Assembly (NCBI RefSeq): GCF_003545875.1 | Contig: NZ_QHCS01000001.1 | Location: forward strand, 434,001-498,000 | From: Leptospira stimsonii | Lineage (GTDB): Bacteria > Spirochaetota > Leptospiria > Leptospirales > Leptospiraceae | DNA length: 64,000 nucleotides | Direction: 5' to 3' | The notes under the pieces: model-generated | Database searches by the model: none | What the model was told of the DNA's origin: nothing | The model's input: the letters and a program-made list of their open reading frames with translations, nothing else | In this document: positions 61,009-64,000 of the stretch, in pieces | Numbering within the stretch: position 1 is the first letter of the stretch | Layout: every line of letters begins with the position of its first letter | Program-made: the position numbers and the translations under genes

Positions 61009-61434
61009 TTACGATTCTTTTCTTAACAGAAAAATACTGCCTAAAATGGACAATGCTCCCAAACAAGAGATCAGGGTTGGTGCCGGAAAAAAATAGACAA
61101 AGCCGGTGATAGAAAAACCGAATACGCAAAAGAAAATCGGGATCAATAATTGCATAACAACTTTCGGATGTTTACTCTCGAGATTTGATAAAAGCCAAAG
61201 TAAGATCACTAAAGAGAATACAGTGATACTTAGATTTAAACTCATTCCCGAATAAAATTGATCGTAGGTCTTATCGACACCGTCCATTGGAATCTTGGTC
61301 ATTTGCATCGCAGTGATCGTACTGATCGCTCGCACGTCGACCGTGTTGTATCGAGTAAAATGACCGATGGAGTGACCGAATGTAAAAATCAACATGAGAA
61401 TCGATGAGATTCGAATTAGAATTTTTGGTTTCAT
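61009..61434 (-). CDS. Hypothetical four-helix membrane protein
   Basis: The 141-residue protein has helices at about 8-25, 70-88, 95-115 and 120-137, and a soluble loop (34-68) with the His-rich HSIGHFTRYN before it. No recognised family. It follows the AsmA-type gene on the same strand with a 14-nt gap and may be co-transcribed. Confidence 0.7.
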   Translation of the reverse strand: MKPKILIRISSILMLIFTFGHSIGHFTRYNTVDVRAISTITAMQMTKIPMDGVDKTYDQFYSGMSLNLSITVFSLVILLWLLSNLESKHPKVVMQLLIPIFFCVFGFSITGFVYFFPAPTLISCLGALSILGSIFLLRKES

Positions 61435-61448
61435 TTTATTTCCTAAAG

Positions 61449-63496
<2,048 letters not shown>

Positions 63497-63500
<4 letters not shown>

Positions 63501-64000
63501 TTTCCTCGTTCCAAAGGAAAGTGGCACAACACTTTTTGATCGGCTTCCCGATTTTTCCAACTCGGGAATTCTGATTTACAGATATCTTGAGCGATAGGAC
63601 AGCGAGTGTGAAAATGGCAACCTGAAGGTTTGTTAACAGTACTCGGTAATTCTCCTTTGAGTGGTGTTCTAACTTTTTTACGGTCGTAGACGTCGAATGT
63701 GGATTGAAATAGAGCCTTTGTATAAGGATGGGCCGGGGAAGAAACGATATCTTTCGTTTTACCAATTTCTACGATTTTTCCCAAATACATTACGGCAATC
63801 CGATCCGAAATAGATTTTACCACACCTAAATCGTGAGAGATAAATAAATAGGAGAGACCGAACTCATTTTTTAATTCGACGAGGAGTTTTAAAACTTGAG
63901 TTCCTGTGGAAACATCCAGCGCGGAGACGGATTCGTCGCAGATGAGAAACTTAGGTTTTAGGATCAGCGCCCTTGCAATCGCAATTCTCTGTCTTTGGCC
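63497..64000 (-). CDS. Oligopeptide/dipeptide ABC transporter ATPase (OppF/DppF type), 5' partial
   Basis: The C-terminal 167 residues of an ABC ATPase; the N terminus lies beyond the right edge. The frame enters at the end of the signature (GQRQRIAIARAL), then Walker B FLICDESVSALDVST and the switch His in LFISHDLGVV. The OppF/DppF-type C-terminal domain follows, with SPAHPYTKAL and the cysteine motif CHFHTRCPIAQDIC that often holds an Fe-S-like site in this family. Probably imports peptides or related solutes with partners outside the window. Confidence 0.88.

Overview
This window is a spirochaete chromosome segment, almost certainly Leptospira. The strongest evidence is a tandem pair of OmpL1-type porin genes (53749-54639 and 55134-56024) that share OmpL1's N-terminal barrel motif and C-terminal GYKHEL ending. 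The loosely built lipoproteins, several multi-transmembrane chemoreceptors, a 7TM-HAMP-SpoIIE-TPR phosphatase and a G+C content that looks like the low 40s per cent by eye all fit. I cannot name the species. I saw no tRNA, rRNA, CRISPR array, insertion sequence, prophage or replication origin.

Region 1 (1-12.8 kb) holds the most unusual content. It starts with the 3' part of an SbtA-type sodium/bicarbonate transporter and an alginate-export-like outer membrane beta-barrel. A tight six-gene operon follows that encodes an energy-converting-hydrogenase-related membrane complex (HyfB/C/E/F/G-like subunits plus a ferredoxin-HyfI fusion). Its large subunit has lost all four nickel-binding cysteines, and its small-subunit domain has lost the ligands of the proximal [4Fe-4S] cluster, but the proton-channel subunits and two ferredoxin-type clusters remain. 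Next come a DUF1304 membrane protein, a GlxA-type regulator and a carbonic-anhydrase-like protein whose zinc-ligand spacing resembles the carboxysomal CsoSCA type. Together these suggest, but do not prove, a link to inorganic carbon handling.

Region 2 (13-33.4 kb) is mostly housekeeping and small operons: a GH18-like secreted protein, fructosamine kinase, SDR, an ABC-2 exporter pair, pyrD, a secreted metzincin-type lipoprotein, sixA-hpt, a Kef-type antiporter, a glycosyltransferase, folE, acs followed by a signal-less BtuF-like protein with a probable CUG start, an AraC-methylguanine methyltransferase fusion and a secreted alpha/beta hydrolase.

Region 3 (33.5-53.1 kb) carries three paralogous chemoreceptors with membrane-embedded N-terminal domains, mtnP, two hydrolase/phosphatase genes, and a divergent oxidoreductase cluster: an FMO-type monooxygenase overlapping an HSL-type esterase on the minus strand, facing a cholesterol-oxidase-like GMC enzyme and a succinate-semialdehyde dehydrogenase. 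The SpoIIE phosphatase, an OsmC protein and ilvC complete it.

Region 4 (53.1-64 kb) has the OmpL1-like tandem, a secreted caspase-like protein, a small gene with a perfect ribosome-binding site, a membrane-anchored MutS-like ATPase coupled to a 78-residue protein, and an AsmA-type protein translationally coupled to an oligopeptide ABC ATPase that runs off the end of the window.
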